This document shows positions 62,763 to 64,000 of a DNA stretch of 64,000 nt, piece by piece. A program made the translations under genes and the position numbers. This stretch comes from an uncultured Pelagibacteraceae bacterium. GTDB lineage: Bacteria; Pseudomonadota; Alphaproteobacteria; Pelagibacterales; Pelagibacteraceae. A model generated the notes under the pieces. That model saw nothing but the letters and a program-made list of their open reading frames with translations. It ran no database searches and was not told where the DNA came from. The stretch is taken from the NCBI GenBank assembly GCA_902600855.1, contig CACKKY010000002.1:1-64000 (forward strand), read 5' to 3'. Numbering within the stretch: the stretch's first letter is position 1; each line of letters begins with the position of its first letter.

Positions 62763-64000
62763 ATGAGTCCCTATGATGAAAATTTGGATAAAAATAAAGC
62801 AAATTATGTCCCACTTACTCCATTGTCCTTTTTACAAAGAGCTAAAGATATTTACCCAAATTATGAAGCAATAGTATATGAGGATAGAAAATATACTTGG
62901 ACAGAAGTCTATAAAAGAGCAATTAAATTTGCTAGTGCGTTAGAAAAAATTGGTATTAAAAAAGGTGATACTGTTTCATTTTTAGCTTTTAATACTCCAG
63001 AAATATTTGAAGCTCACTATTCAGTTCCTATGACAGGAGCTGTTTTAAATACTATAAATATTAGATTAGATGCAAACACTATCTCTTATATTTTAAATCA
63101 CAGTGATGCTAAGGTTTTAGTAGTCGATAGACAACTTCACATTGAAGTAAAAAAAGCACTTAAAACTTTAGATAAAGAAATTACAATTATAGATATTTAT
63201 GACAAACATGCAGATCAGTCAAAATTAGAAAAAATAGGTGACCTAGAGTACGAAGATTTTTTAAATACTGGTGATGAAGATTATAATTGGAAAATGCCAG
63301 AAGATGAGTGGCAAGCAATATCATTAAGTTATACTTCAGGAACAACTGGAAATCCAAAAGGTGTTGTTTATCATCATAGAGGATCTTACCTAATGTCTAC
63401 AGGAAGTGCAGTAGCTTGGGATATGCCTAATAGACTTAATTTTTTAACCATTGTTCCTATGTTTCACTGTAATGGATGGTGTTATCCTTGGACCGTTCCA
63501 ATGTTAAATGGAAGAACAATATGTCTTAGAAATATTGATGTAAAAAAGATTTTTGAATTGATTGACAAATATAATGTAACTCATTTTGGGGGAGCGCCCA
63601 TTGTATTAAATATGATAACTGGAGCTCCAGAAAGTGATCGAAAAAAATTAAAACATAAAGTTTATGTCTTAACTGCAGGAGCACCTCCGCCAAGTATAAT
63701 TTTTAAAAAAATGAAAGATCTTGGTTTTGAAGTGATGCATGTATATGGATTAACTGAAACTTATGGACATGTTACTCAATGTGCTTGGAATGATGGATGG
63801 AATGGTTTTGATGAGGAAAAACAAAATGAAATCAAAGCAAGACAAGGTGTGAGGTACCCAAATACAGAGGGTGTAACTATTATGGATCCTGAAACAATGA
63901 AAGAAGTTCCTGCAGATGGAAAAACAATTGGCGAAATCATGATTAGAGGAAATGTAGTTATGAAAGGGTATTTCAAGGATAAATCTGCTACTGATAAAGC
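62763..64000 (+). CDS. dmdB: Acyl-CoA ligase, DmdB type (partial, runs off the window)
   Basis: The frame from ATG 62763 is open to the end of the window (412 complete codons). It is an ANL ligase: LSFLQRAKDIYPNYEAIVYED, the P-loop LSYTSGTTGNPKGVVYHHRG, PMFHCNGWCYPWTVPML, GGAPIVLNMI, YGLTETYGHVTQCAW and IGEIMIRGNVVMKGYFKD. It starts 2 nt after the dmdC stop. The pairing fits methylmercaptopropionate-CoA ligase of the DMSP demethylation route, which SAR11 bacteria use for reduced sulfur. Substrate remains an inference. The C-terminal domain lies outside. Confidence 0.8.
   Translation, partial: MSPYDENLDKNKANYVPLTPLSFLQRAKDIYPNYEAIVYEDRKYTWTEVYKRAIKFASALEKIGIKKGDTVSFLAFNTPEIFEAHYSVPMTGAVLNTINIRLDANTISYILNHSDAKVLVVDRQLHIEVKKALKTLDKEITIIDIYDKHADQSKLEKIGDLEYEDFLNTGDEDYNWKMPEDEWQAISLSYTSGTTGNPKGVVYHHRGSYLMSTGSAVAWDMPNRLNFLTIVPMFHCNGWCYPWTVPMLNGRTICLRNIDVKKIFELIDKYNVTHFGGAPIVLNMITGAPESDRKKLKHKVYVLTAGAPPPSIIFKKMKDLGFEVMHVYGLTETYGHVTQCAWNDGWNGFDEEKQNEIKARQGVRYPNTEGVTIMDPETMKEVPADGKTIGEIMIRGNVVMKGYFKDKSATDK

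Noticed and set aside
1-64000. CRISPR arrays, insertion sequences, integrases, prophage or attachment sites
   Set aside because: No regularly spaced direct repeats, transposase, integrase or phage structural genes were seen; the single tRNA gene shows no duplicated 3' end nearby.

Overview
The window looks like a chromosomal segment of a streamlined marine alphaproteobacterium of the SAR11 / Candidatus Pelagibacter type. The evidence is a very low G+C content (about 30% by eye), near-absent intergenic space, many 1-11 nt overlaps between genes, A/T-rich codon use, no insertion sequence or phage gene, and a gene set typical of that group: TRAP transporter, acetate/solute symporter plus acs, DMSP-demethylation type dmdC/dmdB, photolyase relatives and compact biosynthesis genes. 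The assignment is by gene content and style; no rRNA gene is present to prove it.

Layout. 1-6600: end of a possible sulfotransferase gene, tRNA-Gly(GCC), a TPR protein, phhB, then the minus-strand run rpe / heparinase-like / purH. 6600-13000 (mostly minus): Na+/solute symporter large and small subunits, acetyl-CoA synthetase, EVE protein, tsaD. 13000-17400 (plus): hemC, hemD, MscS channel, YggT, folD and two small membrane proteins. 17400-23970: metallo-beta-lactamase-fold hydrolase and a TesA-like esterase, divergent from a YbbA/YbbP-type ABC system, then a PQQ sugar dehydrogenase and an SDR protein. 23996-30300: an accessory-looking block bounded by two unusual photolyase homologues, with a DUF2256 zinc-ribbon microgene, a CRTAC1-like exported protein, a Cys-rich exported protein, a glutamine amidotransferase and an AhpD-like protein. 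30300-35670: PsiE, argG, IalB-like, aldo/keto reductase, Bax-inhibitor-1, DUF2794, YciB. 35750-40900: hspQ, the cytochrome c maturation genes ccmCDEFGH (no ccmA, ccmB or ccmI beside them) and a PagL-like lipid A deacylase.

40913-50324 reads as a 2-hydroxyacid/2-oxoacid utilisation block: FMN-dependent hydroxyacid dehydrogenase, aminotransferase, FAD-linked glycolate/D-lactate dehydrogenase, D-2-hydroxyacid dehydrogenase, a DctPQM TRAP transporter, and an amidase gene broken by a frameshift. It is followed by small membrane and hydrolase genes. 52822-57850 is the protein-targeting and ribosome block: ftsY and dapF on the minus strand, a structured non-coding segment, then ffh-rpsP-trmD-rplS on the plus strand. 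57862-60970 is leuCDB, and 60997-64000 is an acyl-CoA dehydrogenase and acyl-CoA ligase pair that best fit dmdC and dmdB; the ligase runs off the window.

The observations most worth following up are: a photolyase-family protein whose alpha/beta domain seems to lie after instead of before the FAD domain; a photolyase-related protein that has lost two of the four iron-sulfur cysteines; an SDR without the catalytic Tyr next to it; the folded RNA candidate upstream of ffh; ribosomal proteins S16 and L19 sharing an extra C-terminal tail and a 20-nt identical DNA segment; an EF-hand-like loop in the solute symporter; and the frameshifted amidase. No stretch above 300 bases lacks a gene; the longest gaps are 36073-36255 and 54564-54724, both described below.
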